A stretch of DNA of 64,000 nt from Lepisosteus oculatus. Its lineage: Eukaryota > Chordata > Actinopteri > Semionotiformes > Lepisosteidae. The notes under the pieces are model-generated. The model did no database searches and was not told where the DNA came from. It was given only the letters and a program-made list of their open reading frames with translations. The stretch lies in NCBI RefSeq assembly GCF_040954835.1, contig NC_090696.1:56822222-56886221 (forward strand), written 5' to 3'. Shown piece after piece: positions 1-60,613 of this stretch (position 1 is the stretch's first letter; each line of letters starts with the position of its first letter). Made by a program: the position numbers and the translations under genes.

Positions 1-346
1 TAAAAGAATCGCGTATCTCAAGAAATTAATAAGATATAATTATATTTGTGTACTGCGACAGGGCTGTGTAGGGCTGTTTCACCTCTGTCTTCATGTGACT
101 TGATTCAAAAGCCATTTATCAAAGAGGGGATGAGAAGAGTGACAAACTAGTATACAGTATAGTACTTCAGATCTTTTTTTTGGAAACGGGGAAAATCTGA
201 TCATGTTTCTCTATAACAATAATAAAAAACATTGCCACACCTGGACCGTTAAACCAACGCATTAGCACGTCGAAGCCCATTGAGAAGCCGGGCGCAATAA
301 TTGTTTTGTCCCTTGATTTACTGATCTGCATTAATTACAGAAAGCG

Positions 347-489
347 AGTTCCTGCTCTTTGCAGACAAACTGGCCCTGCTGTCGCCCACAGAACAGAGGC
401 TGGAGCTGCACTGTCAGACCTGGGCGCTGACAGTCAATCTGGACAAGACCAGAGTTATGGTTTTCCAGAAAAAAAGCCAGACCCCCATT
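347..489 (+). pseudogene. LINE reverse transcriptase fragment
   Basis: In frame from 347 the sequence encodes EFLLFADKLALLSPTEQRLE and then TWALTVNLDKTRVMVFQKK, the palm segment of a non-LTR reverse transcriptase. The catalytic FADD reads FADK. The fragment sits in the loop between two inverted repeats of copy A. Confidence 0.75.
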
Positions 490-1247
490 AGTCTTCCTGA
501 GATCGTCGGATTCTGAACGAATAAAAGCATCTTATTAAAAACGCGTTTGCTTTTGTCTGGGTATTTACATTGTAATCTATGGTTTACATCTACTGTATTG
601 TTCTGAGATGCCACTTTTAAAGGTGATATGTAAAAAAAAGTTTTTTATTATTGTTATAGAGAAACATGATCAGATTTTCCCTGGTTCAGAAAAAAGACGA
701 TTAAAATCTGTAATGTTTCTTAGGATCTTTCTTGAGATACGCGATTCTTTTAATACAGTCTTTGCTGTGCTCTAGAGGATCCTTGTGATATTTCGAGCTC
801 TTGGTGAATGATAAGTGTCGCAGTTTAAATCATTTTCGTAGTTAGAAATGATGGAACGCTCTGTTAAAAGCAAGGGAGTTTTTATGTCCGTTGCAGTTTT
901 TTTGCAACATGAATATAATTATATCGTTATTAATTTCTTGAGATATGCGATTCCATATTATATTCCCTTTTAATCAAATTCTAAAAGTATGCTTGTTGAC
1001 TCCGGTATCACGTTAGTTAAAGACTTCGATGCTTAAAATGTTTGGAGAGAAATGGAATACTGGTGTGTATGTTTTCTTTAAAGTACCGAGACTAGCCATA
1101 TACTGTATGTTTAAGTTCCAAAATTAATATAGTTTATGGACTTCACACGCGTTGCAGTATGCTCCTATTCTTTTTATGCTCAGGCACTAAGATTTCCCTT
1201 CGGAGGTAAAATTCCATATAAATATTAAATACTACAATGGACACAGT

Positions 1248-2682
1248 TGTAGCGGCGAGGCTTATTAATAAGCCAGAATTAAGTGTTCTGAGCTTTCCCA
1301 AATGGTCCCATCTCTGTTCATCTCTGTGGTGCAGCCACAGAGAAACTATTCATGCAGGCTGATTTAAGGTTTCCTTTGATAAGGTTTCCTAGGACAGCTC
1401 CCAAAGGGGGATGCACTTAGCTAAGCCTGGCTATCATGATCAATGGTCATCCATTGGCGCCTATCTGTCTAGGGAGTGCCAGATGGACATCTGGACTGCA
1501 TTCCTAAGTGTCAGGAGTAAGTGACTCATATCTCATCTTGATCAACCAATCAGCGACTGGTAGGGCTGAGTAACCCACGTGGGACTCTGATGCCCATGGA
1601 ACTTTCAGCCAATCAACGAGCTGAAGTTCCTCCAGGTAAAAACAGGCAACACAGAGATTCAGTAAGATTCAGTGGAGGATTCAGAGTGGACTCCTGAGAC
1701 AATTCTAAAGGGAATTCAAAGGAGAATTCCAGGGCAGGACGGCCAAGGAGCAGAAGGCTCCCAAGGGCAGGACATTCTTGCAGCGCGTCTCTTGACCGTC
1801 TTGAGACTCAGCCCGGACAACCACGGAACGGCCAGTGTGTCCGAGAGCCAGAACTTTCCTTTGTTCTAAGAGTCTAGAGCGGAGGTTGCCAGAGTGTAAC
1901 CAGAGGATCCACCCGAGGTTAGCACCAGCAGCAGGCCTCATGAACAGGTCGGAACTGTGGACAGCTGAATCACTATTCAGAACTAGCTCTTCACCAGGAA
2001 CGAACGGGTCCTCTTCCTGACCTGCTGGGACCCACAGTCATCTTTTCTCCTGTGCACAAACTTTGCTAGTTAAAGCCAACACTAACTAGCCGGTCAGTGA
2101 GCATCAGCAGCGCACCGTCGCAAGCCGCACAGCACAGCCTGGCACCGAGCCAGAGAGCGCAGATTGGACAGCAACAGCCTGCAACTGTTTCTTTGTGCCC
2201 ACAGGAGATCTGAATCCCCAAAAATTGGATGAGTATTCAACTTCAATGCATTATAGCTCGAGAATTCAATTGTTATCCCAACCAGTTGATATCAATTTAA
2301 TTCCTAAGAGTTATGTACTTGTTTTGAGTAGCTAATGTAGAAGTTATAACCAAGTTCATTTACGAAACGCTCTAAATGAATGATATACTGAACGTATGTC
2401 CTCTTGATATATGTAACTCTTTGTAACTGACTGAATATATACCTTTTGTATTCTGATAACCCTCTCGATAAGATCTATTAGTTTTACATGCATATTCTAT
2501 GTATTAATAAATGTATCCTCGTGTATTAGTACCTGTGTGTGTGTGCGTTGTTTGAGTTATGTCGCGTGTTTGGATTCTAAAGCCATCAAAAGAATCATTT
2601 TGTGATTTACTGCTACAATTAATAATTGTCCCAGTAAATCCCCAAACCCTACAGAACTGGTGCCTTCAGAGAGCACATTACA
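1248..2682 (+). repeat. Solo LTR, same family as the antisense retroelement
   Basis: 1435 bp, TGTAGCGG to ACATTACA, roughly 90% like the LTRs at 20998 and 26693 but in the + orientation. It is flanked by CAGT at 1244-1247 and 2683-2686. The interrupted host repeat (GGGCACAGTAAAGAC in copy C, near 39750) shows the empty site, which proves the 4-bp duplication. TATATA near 2434 and AATAAA at 2506-2511 mark promoter and poly(A) signal. It lacks the 69-bp U5 extension. Confidence 0.92.
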
Positions 2683-3082
2683 CAGTAAAGACGTTTACTG
2701 TAAATCTTTCTACGACAGACCAACGGACCACGAGTGCCCCTGTCGGTCAACCAATCACGTACCACGGTACCCCGCATCATCTTGCGTTACGATGCGCGAC
2801 ACCGTAGCCAATTACCTCCGGTACGTGTCTGTACCGCGCACTTTGAATGGCTGCATCTGTACAACGAGCTACAATGATACAAAATATTTCTGCAATTTTT
2901 TATATTTATATTACTTTACGTTATTAATTCTAGAGCTTAATTTTCTGTGTGTGCATCATATGAAAAAAACTGAAGGAAATAGCTTCTAAAACACGTTGAC
3001 ATAACGATGCTTATTATACAGTACTGTAAATTAAATGTTTTTTTGTTTAAATATTTTATTTTATATTTATAGAACATTGCAT

Positions 3083-3247
3083 AAATAATTATTGAACTGA
3101 ATTTTCTATGTGTACTTCATATGAAAGAAACTGGCAGAAATAATTATTGAACTGAATTTTCTATGTGTACTTCATATGAAAGAAACTGGCAGAAATAATT
3201 ATTGAACTGAATTTTCTATGTGTACTTCATATGAAAGAAACTGGCAG
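3083..3247. repeat. Three tandem 55-bp copies
   Basis: The unit from AAATAATTATTGAACTGAAT to CTGGCAG starts at 3083, 3138 and 3193 without visible differences. A diverged relative precedes it at about 2934-3010, so the array expanded from an older duplication. Confidence 0.85.
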
Positions 3248-4519
3248 AACTAACATCTTAAATATGTTCACTGACATATCGATGTATTACAGTACTGTAT
3301 AAGTGTACAGTATGCATAGCCTGTGGGACGTGATTAATGGGTGTTTCGACTAATGTAAATTTCTAGTTATGTAAGGGTTTCTGGAACAGAACTATTACTA
3401 TTAACTCGAGGTGTGTTGTATATTTTTCACCAGTTTTACATTATTTCCTAAGAAAACAATTTAAGCTATTTGTTTAGTACACTGAATCCTTAAACAAGCA
3501 TAGACAATGAATGTTTAAAGCTACTGTAAACTGAGGACTGTGAAGACATGGTGATTAAAGCACATTTGCTAATCAGCACTCTTTAGGCCAATGTTTGAGC
3601 CTTAATGTTGCTTAACATTTTTTACTCATTTTTTCCTTTCACCTTATCCTCCATGTGATTCATGTTTTGAATGAATAAATGATCCATGCATTTGTATATA
3701 TAAACTAATGTACAACAGTTTATGAATTTGAATACATTATATACATTACACATTGCATAAATGGATGACTTATAACATACTTTCGATTCTGTAATTAGGT
3801 AATGTGGTTCCACAGTAAAAAATGGTCAAAAAATGGCTACGAGAACTTCACCAATTTTTCCATAATCAAAATCAAATCAAATCAAAGTTTATTTATCAAA
3901 TAAACAACAATACAGCATGCAGCAGTAGTTGCTGGCAATGAAATGTATTTTCTGCGAGCTCACAAAAATCACAAGAATCACAAAAATCACAAAAACACAA
4001 AAATCACAAAATTAAGGTTACAAAAAATAAGGTTACATAATAATAGATGTAATAGAAATTGAATAAAACTCAATATGAATAGAGCTGCTATGTGTCCATG
4101 GTGTATGCAATATATACAAGTATTGCAGTATGCTGAATACAGTGTAAACTGTATGTCCATGTAGCCATTACAGGTGATATGCTGCAGGTTGGCTATTTAG
4201 CAGTCTTATTGCCTGGAGGTAGAAGATGTTCCATAGTCTGTTGGACTTGGACCAAATGCTTTTTACCGGATGGTAGGAGGGAAAACAGTTTGTGACTGGG
4301 ATGACTGGGGTCCTTGAGAATGGACCTGGCCTTTTTAAAACATCTATCTGAGTAGATATCCAGGATGTTTGGTAGCTCACAGCCGGTAATGACTTCACCA
4401 TCCTCTGCAGTACTTTGTGATCCCGAGCGGAGCAGTTCCCATACCAGGCAGTGATGTTTTATTTAGTCTTACTGATGTTCAGAGAGAGGTTGTTCTCCTG
4501 GCACCATGCTTCCATGGTC

Positions 4520-4850
4520 AAAAGGCGTAAGGTAAGTCATAATCCAGGGAGAACACAGGTGGCAAACAGTCTGAGGCGAGAGGCGAGGTCCAAAGTAGAA
4601 AAGGCAGAAGGGAGTCCAAAATCCAGAATAAACGAGGTACGGGAAAAACGCCAGGTAGAGCTCTCAAGAAGTAGACTCAATACCGAGGAGTGGGAAGCAG
4701 GTTAAGATGGTATAAACAGCACTGCGTGCCGCACGGTAGAACATGTGCAGTTGGGTTAACTCGTGCGGCGGCGTTTGTTAATAATAACCTGCTGCTGGTG
4801 CTGATTAGATCGCTTAAGAGTTGGTCTTTGCTGGCTGGCGGTCGGGACAG
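4520..4850 (-). repeat. Unclassified insertion inside the LINE
   Basis: About 330 bp that separate two adjacent LINE protein blocks. Its style (Pro/Leu-coding, CTGGATTATGAC-like words) recalls the stretches at 18360-18900 and 34780-35100, but I could not prove they are one family. Confidence 0.4.
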
Positions 4851-5012
4851 TATCATCCGCAAACTAAATGATAGAGTTTGAATTATGCCTGGCGACACAA
4901 TCATGGGTAAATAAGGAGTAGAGGACAGGGCAAAGCACACAGCCTTAACACCTCCAGTGTTTAGAGTCAGGGTAGAGGATATGTTGGTGCCCACCCTCAC
5001 CACCTGCAGACG

Positions 5013-5825
5013 TTACTTCAAGAAGACCCGGATCCAATTACAGAGGGAGGTGTTCAGCCCCAGGTCCTGGAGCTTGATGACAAGCTTTGAGGGCACTATG
5101 GTATTGAATGCTGAGCTGTAATCAACAAACAGCATTCTCACATATGTTCCTTTCTTATACAGGTGTGAGAGGGCAGTATGGAGGGCAGTGGCAATAGCAT
5201 CTTCTTTTGACCTGTTCTGGCGATACGCAAATTGCAGTGGGTCTAGGGTGTCAGCCAGTGAGGAGGTGATGTATGCTTTGACCAGCTGCTCGAAGCACTT
5301 CATGATAACTGATGTGAGTGCAACAGGACGGTAGTCATTCAGGCAGCTGACTCTGGGTTTCTTAGGAACAGGGACAAAGGTGGTTTTCTTAAAGCAGGAA
5401 GGAACTATAGACTGAGCTAGAGAGACATTAAATATGTCCGAGAAGACATCTGCCAGCTGGCCTGCGCATGCCTTCAGAACACAACCAGGGATAGCATCAG
5501 GGCCAGGAGCCTTGCGTGGATCCGTCTTTTTAAAAACTTTACACACATCCGCTCTGGATATGATCAGTGGGTTTCCGTCTGGGATTTCTGGAATCTTACT
5601 GACCTCAAACCGAGCATAGAATGAATTTAGCTCCTCGGGAAGAGAAGCAGACTGTTGTGTGATATAGCTGGGTTGCGTTTTGTAGTCTGTAATGGTACGT
5701 ATACCACTCCGCATGGGCCGTGTGTTGCAGTCGTGATAATATGGTTCTAATTTTACTCTGTAGTTGTAGTTAGCTATTTTGATAGCTTTCCTGAGGTCGT
5801 ATCTGGATTTTTTGTATTTATCCAT
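5013..5825 (-). pseudogene. LINE reverse transcriptase, main open part (270 codons)
   Basis: The open segment covers the fingers and palm of an L2/CR1-type reverse transcriptase: KAPGPDAIPGCVLKACA, LNDYRPVALTSVIMKCFEQL, DPLQFAYRQNRSKEDAI and the catalytic LFVDYSSAFNTIVPSKL. The frame then breaks. A stop codon lies just before the downstream FADD motif (at 4864-4866), so no full enzyme can be made. Length is far short of a complete LINE ORF2. Confidence 0.88.
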
Positions 5826-5880
5826 ATCACCAGAATTGAAGGCAGCTGTCCTAGCTTTATGTTTGGCGCGTATCTCACCA

Positions 5881-6374
5881 TTTACCCATGGTTTCTGATT
5901 TGGATATGCTAAAACATAACCAAATTCAAAAGCATTTTCTTATAAAGAAATGTTTTTTTCAGTGATCCTAGTGACAGTTTAATTAAATAATAATTTTAAT
6001 TATTAAAACCTCCTTTAGTTCTGAAAGAAATTTACTTTTGCTATGATTCTTAGAAAATATTTTAGAAAGTGCAGTTTCAGCAGTTCTGAATCACATCTTG
6101 CTCATGCTCACTATGGCTAAATATCACTATGACTAAATTTACAATACTGTAGAAACACCTATGAGCTGCCCAAGAGGACTTGTTGTAGACAGATGCCACA
6201 AGAGTTCTAGCAAGTACTCCAAATCTAAACTCTGAGGTGATATGCAAGGCCGGACCAGAGGAAACAACGGAGGGTTGCAGGGAGTCCCAATTGGTGTCAT
6301 TGATTCGGCCCTGGAGATTTCTTTATCTTAAGTTCATCTTATACCTGTAAACGTTCTGCCTCTTGTATGATAAT
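5881..6374. other. Intergenic, nothing recognised
   Basis: AT-rich sequence between the LINE and a SINE. No coding or repeat structure that I can support. Confidence 0.5.
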
Positions 6375-6703
6375 ATGATTCAATCCAGGTCAAAGTCACA
6401 GAGGAGCCAGAGACTATCCCAGCAAGCAACAGACACAAGGCAGGGTAAACCCTGGACAGGATGCAAGCCCATTGCAGGGCAGACTCAAAGATACAAACAC
6501 TTATGACTAGAGTCAATTATCCCAGAATTAAATTAACATAGCAGTATGCTTTTCATCTATGAGGGAAAATCAGAGCACCTGGAGGAAACCCAGGAGACTA
6601 CAGGGAGAACAAGCTCCACACAGATAGCAAAACCGGAATTGAACCCAGGGCTCTAGCAGTGAAAGGCAGTATTGCTGACCATTGTGCCACTGAGGCACCC
6701 TTA
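6375..6703 (-). repeat. tRNA-derived SINE (minus orientation)
   Basis: The head at 6637-6703 has, on the - strand, an A-box-like TGGCACAATGG and B box GGGTTCAATTCC. The body holds the common fish block around GGTTTCCTCC and ends with a GCTGGGATAGTCTCTGGCTC tail. Confidence 0.75.
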
Positions 6704-8699
6704 CTTTAATAAACACCTGAGTGAAATACTTATTTAATACCTCTGCCATTACCCTTCCATCATCTAGAACAGTTTCTTAACCTACTCCATCACATGACAC
6801 ACTTTCATAAATATAAAAATCTTATGGCTTCTGCCCCCCTTTCCAACACTCACACTTCAACAACCTGGGCACATTATTATTCATGTTCTAGACAAAACAT
6901 GTTTAATCAATGGGCAAATTCAATGTTTAATCAGAGTCTGCCACAAACTGCATATCTGCCTATCTGCCATATCATGTCAGGAAATGATGACTGTGAAACA
7001 TGGAGTTCTTGCACAATGTTCTGGCGTTCTCTGTTGTGCCAGGTTTTTTTATGTCATTCAAACGTGAAAAACTCTGCTTGCACCACACGTGATTGCATCG
7101 TGTACAGTCTTAAAGCATGACCTCAGTCATGCTTGAATACACTAAATGTGCAACACAACACTTTCCAGATGTTTCCAGAAAATGTACATATACAGTACAG
7201 TATAGAAACGCTATTTAATTATTTTTTGTTAGTTTTCTCATATGTGGCTAGCCCATTGTTCCTCACTGGTGTGCTGCCTCAGTGGTGTGTCTTCAGACAC
7301 TAAGTTGGAATGTGGAAGTTTTTATCCCAGATGGAATTTTGCACAGCCTTTACTGCTCTTTTGCTGTTGAAATACTGAAAAAATGTTTTTAGTTTAACCT
7401 CTGTGCTAAAAGGCAGGATGGTGAGCACTCCCAGAAATCAGAGCAATCAGTAGCACAAATCAAGCTCCTGGCCTCCACGTCTTCAGTGACGACACTGAAA
7501 CAGGACCTTGGGGACCTTCCCTGGACAACAGTAACAGTTGACAGTGAGAGCCAGGGTGCACGCAGGAGCTGAGCAGCAAGTCAGTGGGGAGTGGGTCAGA
7601 CACCTCCCCAGAATCATAAGTAAAGTTATAAACAAAAAATCTGGGATGTGGGTAAGAGAGGGATCTGAATTCACTGACAGTAAGGATCCTTTTGTGTGCA
7701 TTACACAGACCCAGCAACTTCAACATTGGCCCTGTCTCCAAAGGCACCATGGGAGTGCTGGTGGACTGGAGATGGGACACAACAAAATGTCAACACACAG
7801 GCTCCCGATTGCTATAGGAAACATGCTGCTGTATACTGTATGTCGGCATTTCATTTGCATCCTCTAGTCTAGACTATGTGGGGGAGTAAGTAAAAAGACA
7901 AACAAAATGCTACCATTTATAGTTAAAAGTGTAGTTTTAAATCTAGGGATGTTATGTAAACATTGTGTAACACACTGGAAAGACCTCATCTTCAAGATTG
8001 TGTACAATTTTTTTATCACCACATTGTAGAAAAGATATTGCTGACCTGGAATCCATCCAGAGAAGAGCAACAAGATACATTCCAAAGATTAAGGGAATAT
8101 AACACACTGAAGGAACTGAACCTTTTTGTTTTAGAAACGCATGAGGGGAGCTGATAAGTATCAAAATCCTAAAATTCACTGAAAAAGTCAATCCACTGGA
8201 ATTCTTCAGAATGAACAGTGAAGCCAAAGGCAAAAGCAGAAACAACATGGAAGTGCATTAAAAAAACAGGAGGCATATCTTTGACAAAAGTGTTGTAGAG
8301 GTATGACACAAATCACCCAGTAGTGTTGTTGAGACCGATACCCTGTTTTTTTTTTCCTTATGTTGTTATGAAAGGCTGGGACGCCCGGATAATCAAACAG
8401 TGGCAGTGGGAAATTTTGGACGAAGGGGTTTTCTGAGGTTTTGATCCCGACTTGATAAATAGTGGTAAAATCTCTTAGTTGTGCGGCTTCTAAAGAGAAA
8501 GTTGCAAACAAGGAAAATGTATTACATTTTAATAAGTTAAATAATTAAACTAAACATTACGTTATAATAGCACAATGTCACCATTTATCATTTGAAGGCG
8601 CAAGTATTTGGTAGTCCAACGCCATACATTACATTTGGTTGCGATAAAACGATAAATACTTGCCCTAAGAACGGGCATGTAGCCCTGAAAAACTACAGT
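6704..8699. other. Intergenic, with a small retroelement remnant
   Basis: Mostly unremarkable. At about 8030-8160 (+) the sequence encodes ADLESIQRRATRYIPK-like words known from 3' ends of LINE reverse transcriptases, broken by stops. Nothing else supported. Confidence 0.45.
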
Positions 8700-8945
8700 T
8701 CCCATAGGTCAAGCGTGTATGGTTTATCACTTTTGCTCTAACATGTTTTTCCAAAAGACATGTGGGCGTGACTTTACCAACTTCCTCTTTTTACCTGGCA
8801 TTTTCTTGTTCTTCTACTGTGGATTGGCTGACTGTCGGGAGTGAAGCATAATACCAGTAAAAGCTGCTCCTACAAAAGTGTTCTGAATTTCGACGCGTGT
8901 TTCGAGTGGAGGGGACAGCTGGTGATTTAAGTCCCAGTACAGATC
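8700..8945 (+). promoter_or_regulatory. DAPP1: Putative DAPP1 promoter and 5' UTR with PU.1-type and CCAAT sites
   Basis: No TATA box is visible. At 8780-8795 the - strand reads GGTAAAAAGAGGAAGT, a near-perfect purine-rich PU.1/ETS site, about 160 bp before the ATG. An inverted CCAAT box (ATTGG) lies at 8823-8827. PU.1 is a myeloid and B-cell regulator, which fits the known DAPP1 expression. The start site of transcription is not determined. Confidence 0.45.
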
Positions 8946-57876
<48,931 letters not shown>

Positions 57877-59060
57877 CCTGATGGAGTGGAAATAATACAT
57901 CTCTGGCATGAAGATAGAAAAACACTGAAGAAGACTGGACCCTTAATATGTAACATGCTTGTGACTACAAAGATCATATAGGTGTCCTCTAGCAATTTGC
58001 TCAAGGTGTACTCATGTCTAATTGCTAACAGTGAAGTGTAATTACATTATCCACACATTGTAATATTTTTATCTCACAAAGAAGTGCACAAAACTTTGCA
58101 TGATGGGAGTTTCTGATAAAAGAAACAAAATCTTTGAAAATCTGATTTTTGTGAGCTCCTGTATCCCAAATGGAGATTCGATTTTGTTTTAAATTTTTTG
58201 AAGTATGAAATTACTTGCAGTCTTGTAAAATTAAAATATAGTACCTTTTTTGAAGAGCATATGCTCATGTTTAAATAAGAAATGTAAAGACTGATTTCCA
58301 GCTTCAATAAATAAAAGAACTGAGGTTATGATTTACTTGTATAATATACAGTACATTCCATGAGATAACATCTTTTTTATGACTTTGCTTAATGTTTGAA
58401 TTTTTAACATGGAGCATGGTGTCTCCACATGCATTACAAAAAAAAAGTTTTTACATATGTTATACCAAGTACTTGTCAAAGTAGAGAACTGAACAGAGAC
58501 TCCTCTACTCAGATATTTAATGCCTTGTATGTTTATGTATATATATTTATTTTCTAATTCTTGTGATTGTGCTTGAGTAAACTGGACTATTAAGGTCTCT
58601 AAATCTACTGAGCAGGTACTGTCAGACAATTCCTAATGCAAACTACCTTGCAGTGTTCTACCAGTCCCTCAACCCATTCTACAAAGGACCATCAAAATAG
58701 CAAAATAGTTTAGTACTGATAAAGTATATTGGGTCCCCCTAAATTTGATGACTGGAGCACAAGCTATTATCTTGTAGAGTCTAGGCTCAGACAAGGTAAG
58801 CACCTGATTAGGATGTTAACCCAGGACCCCAAATATGGAATAGCTTGTGAAGTAACAAATTATGCTATCTAAACTCTAGTTTTTTTTAAAATACTTGGAA
58901 ATGAGAGTTAATAATCCAGTGTTATTGTACACACTCTTAAGAAGAAGAAATGCTGTAAAATGCAAAAGCAGGACCTCTCAGGTGCATCTTGTGTATATTT
59001 GTCTTGATATTTTATGTAAATGATCTTTGTAACAAAACAATAAATACACACTGTTTTAAA
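57877..59060 (+). other. DAPP1: DAPP1 3' UTR (inferred)
   Basis: AT-rich sequence after the stop codon without coding features. AATAAA poly(A) signals occur at 58306-58311 and 59039-59044 on the + strand. The end of the transcript cannot be fixed from the sequence alone. Confidence 0.45.
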
Positions 59061-60539
59061 ATTATTAGTTGAGGATATTTGAAAGTCTACTTGGTGGTTT
59101 TTCGTAATGATTGTATTTTATAATTGTCATTATATATGAATAAGTCCTCCCATTGTCTGTGGAACACACTACCATGAAATTTCAGGCAGTGTTCTTTTAG
59201 TCCATCTTAAAACTAGCAGTCAGAATATTTTAGAAATTTAAAAACAATTTTATGTAAATTCAAACCAAGAGATTGCTGTATTTATTTTAAGTGAAACCAT
59301 GACTGTAATGCTGTAATTGTTTTTTTAGACTGTGAAGAAGAGAGTGCAGTTGTTTCAAAGCTGTGATGTGAGCCCTTGCTTCCAGATATTAAGTATTTTA
59401 AAGTGGAAAGCTATAAATGCTGATGAAATACTGTATATTTTACCCACACAGTTTAAGACCATTTACTTTATGTAAAAACTAAATGTATTGGTTATTACTT
59501 TGCAGTCATTTGATAAACATCTATGATTTACAAATATGAGATTAAAGTATTTCTACCAACTGACCAATACAGAAGTATGAGACAGCTTTGTAAGAGATTA
59601 AAAATACTATTTTTATTTTACAAAAATAGGATATGGCCTGAGAAAGCTTATCTTTACATCTCAATGATTATTTAGAAATTTTGAAAACTCATTAGTAGTA
59701 CAGGTTTTAATAATTATAAGTGAAGACCAACATACCTAATAATTGTAATTTAGAATTTCTTTTCATCTGGACCTTCTGCATTTTAGGTATTAAAGTACAG
59801 AATAAACAATATTTTCTTACACAGGCCTAACTGTTTTCTTACTATTTTAAGTATACTACTGTGTATATATACAGAACATGGATGGTAACATTTTAATACC
59901 TTTGTTTTCGCTGATCAGGACCTCTACCACTCACAATTGCAGACTACTTTTTCAAACATTCAATGGATTTTTTTCCATCTCAATCCTTCAGATGTTGCAT
60001 GGAATGAAAATAAAAAACCTGAAAATTGTAGTATTGCATGTTTTAAAATAAAAAACAGCAGTACAATTGTTTCTTTTCATATTTTTATTTTGATTAATAT
60101 GACGTTTATAATGTGAATGGGTAAAGTCTCATTAAACTGAAAACAGTATGATATGTCCTCTTATTGGATGTCCAGCAGTACTAGCATTGCACGTGGTTAC
60201 TTTTATGTAGTGAATCAATTTATCCAATATGTAACCAGAAATAATAGTAATGACAAGCTTTTCAAAATCCAACACTAAACTTTTATAATAAATACATTTA
60301 TGGAATGGGTATATACAGTGGCTAGCTTAGGAATCAATGAGAAAGTATTGTATAAAACTGAGAAAACTGGTAACAGTTTTATTTTCCCTACAATACTTCG
60401 TAATGTAACTAAATTCACTGGTAATGCCAGTATTTGACAATGATTTGATGCTGAACAAAAGTAGGTAAGTGATTGCAGCTGTCTTCCAACTTCCTTTGAT
60501 GAGTTCAGAAAGCATTCTTAACACTTAATACATCCACCC
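59061..60539. other. Region between the convergent genes
   Basis: Holds the LAMTOR3 3' UTR on the - strand (possible poly(A) signal at 60084-60089) and the end of DAPP1. Nothing else is supported. Confidence 0.5.
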
Positions 60540-60613
60540 CTAAGAAACCTCTACAACTTGCCGCAGCTCTTCAAATAAGGGAACAAGATCTTTCTCCAGA
60601 TTGATAATCAAAC
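60540..60613 (-). CDS. LAMTOR3: LAMTOR3 terminal coding exon
   Basis: 74 nt after acceptor GTTCAG. It encodes LIINLEKDLVPLFEELRQVV then EVS and TAG at 60540-60542, the C-terminal helix of LAMTOR3. A candidate - strand poly(A) signal is at 60084-60089. Confidence 0.94.

Larger units (their letters stand above)
1..2869 (+). mobile_element. Foldback-type transposon, copy A (partial, with nested LTR)
   Basis: The right end at 2869 reads TTTGAATGGCTGCATCTG followed by TA, the mirror of the left ends of copies B (28531) and C (39565). Positions 754-1247 and 2687-2869 match copy C 39565-40050 in reverse complement. The 5' part is cut by the window edge. A solo LTR (1248-2682) splits it. Positions 1-25 pair with 729-753, and 169-231 with 640-697, forming an inner foldback. 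Confidence 0.75.
3867..5880 (-). mobile_element. L2-like non-LTR retrotransposon, 5'-truncated and decayed
   Basis: The reverse transcriptase lies on the - strand, the 3' end is at a (TTTGA)n tail near 3868-3888. An insertion of about 300 bp (4520-4850) of unrelated sequence interrupts it between the FADD motif (4852-4863) and the AWCQENNLSLNISKTK block (about 4440-4515). Further 3', 4168-4401 encodes the usual thumb region end. An ACAAAAATC tandem run sits at 3961-4013. Confidence 0.85.

Noticed and set aside
1244..2686. Shared CAGT duplication as evidence of sequence-specific integration
   Set aside because: Both insertions of the family have CAGT on the + strand, but their orientations are opposite, so in element sense the sites are CAGT and ACTG; two cases prove nothing.
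3083..3247. CRISPR-like array
   Set aside because: The 55-bp units are contiguous with no spacers, and the genome is a vertebrate.
7460..7867. Overlapping 100-codon frames on both strands
   Set aside because: No conserved motif or splice context; chance openness.
59329..59363. Possible alternative last DAPP1 exon after TTTTTTAG
   Set aside because: It does not match the DAPP1 C-terminus, and the exon at 57853 matches SQI at the right phase.
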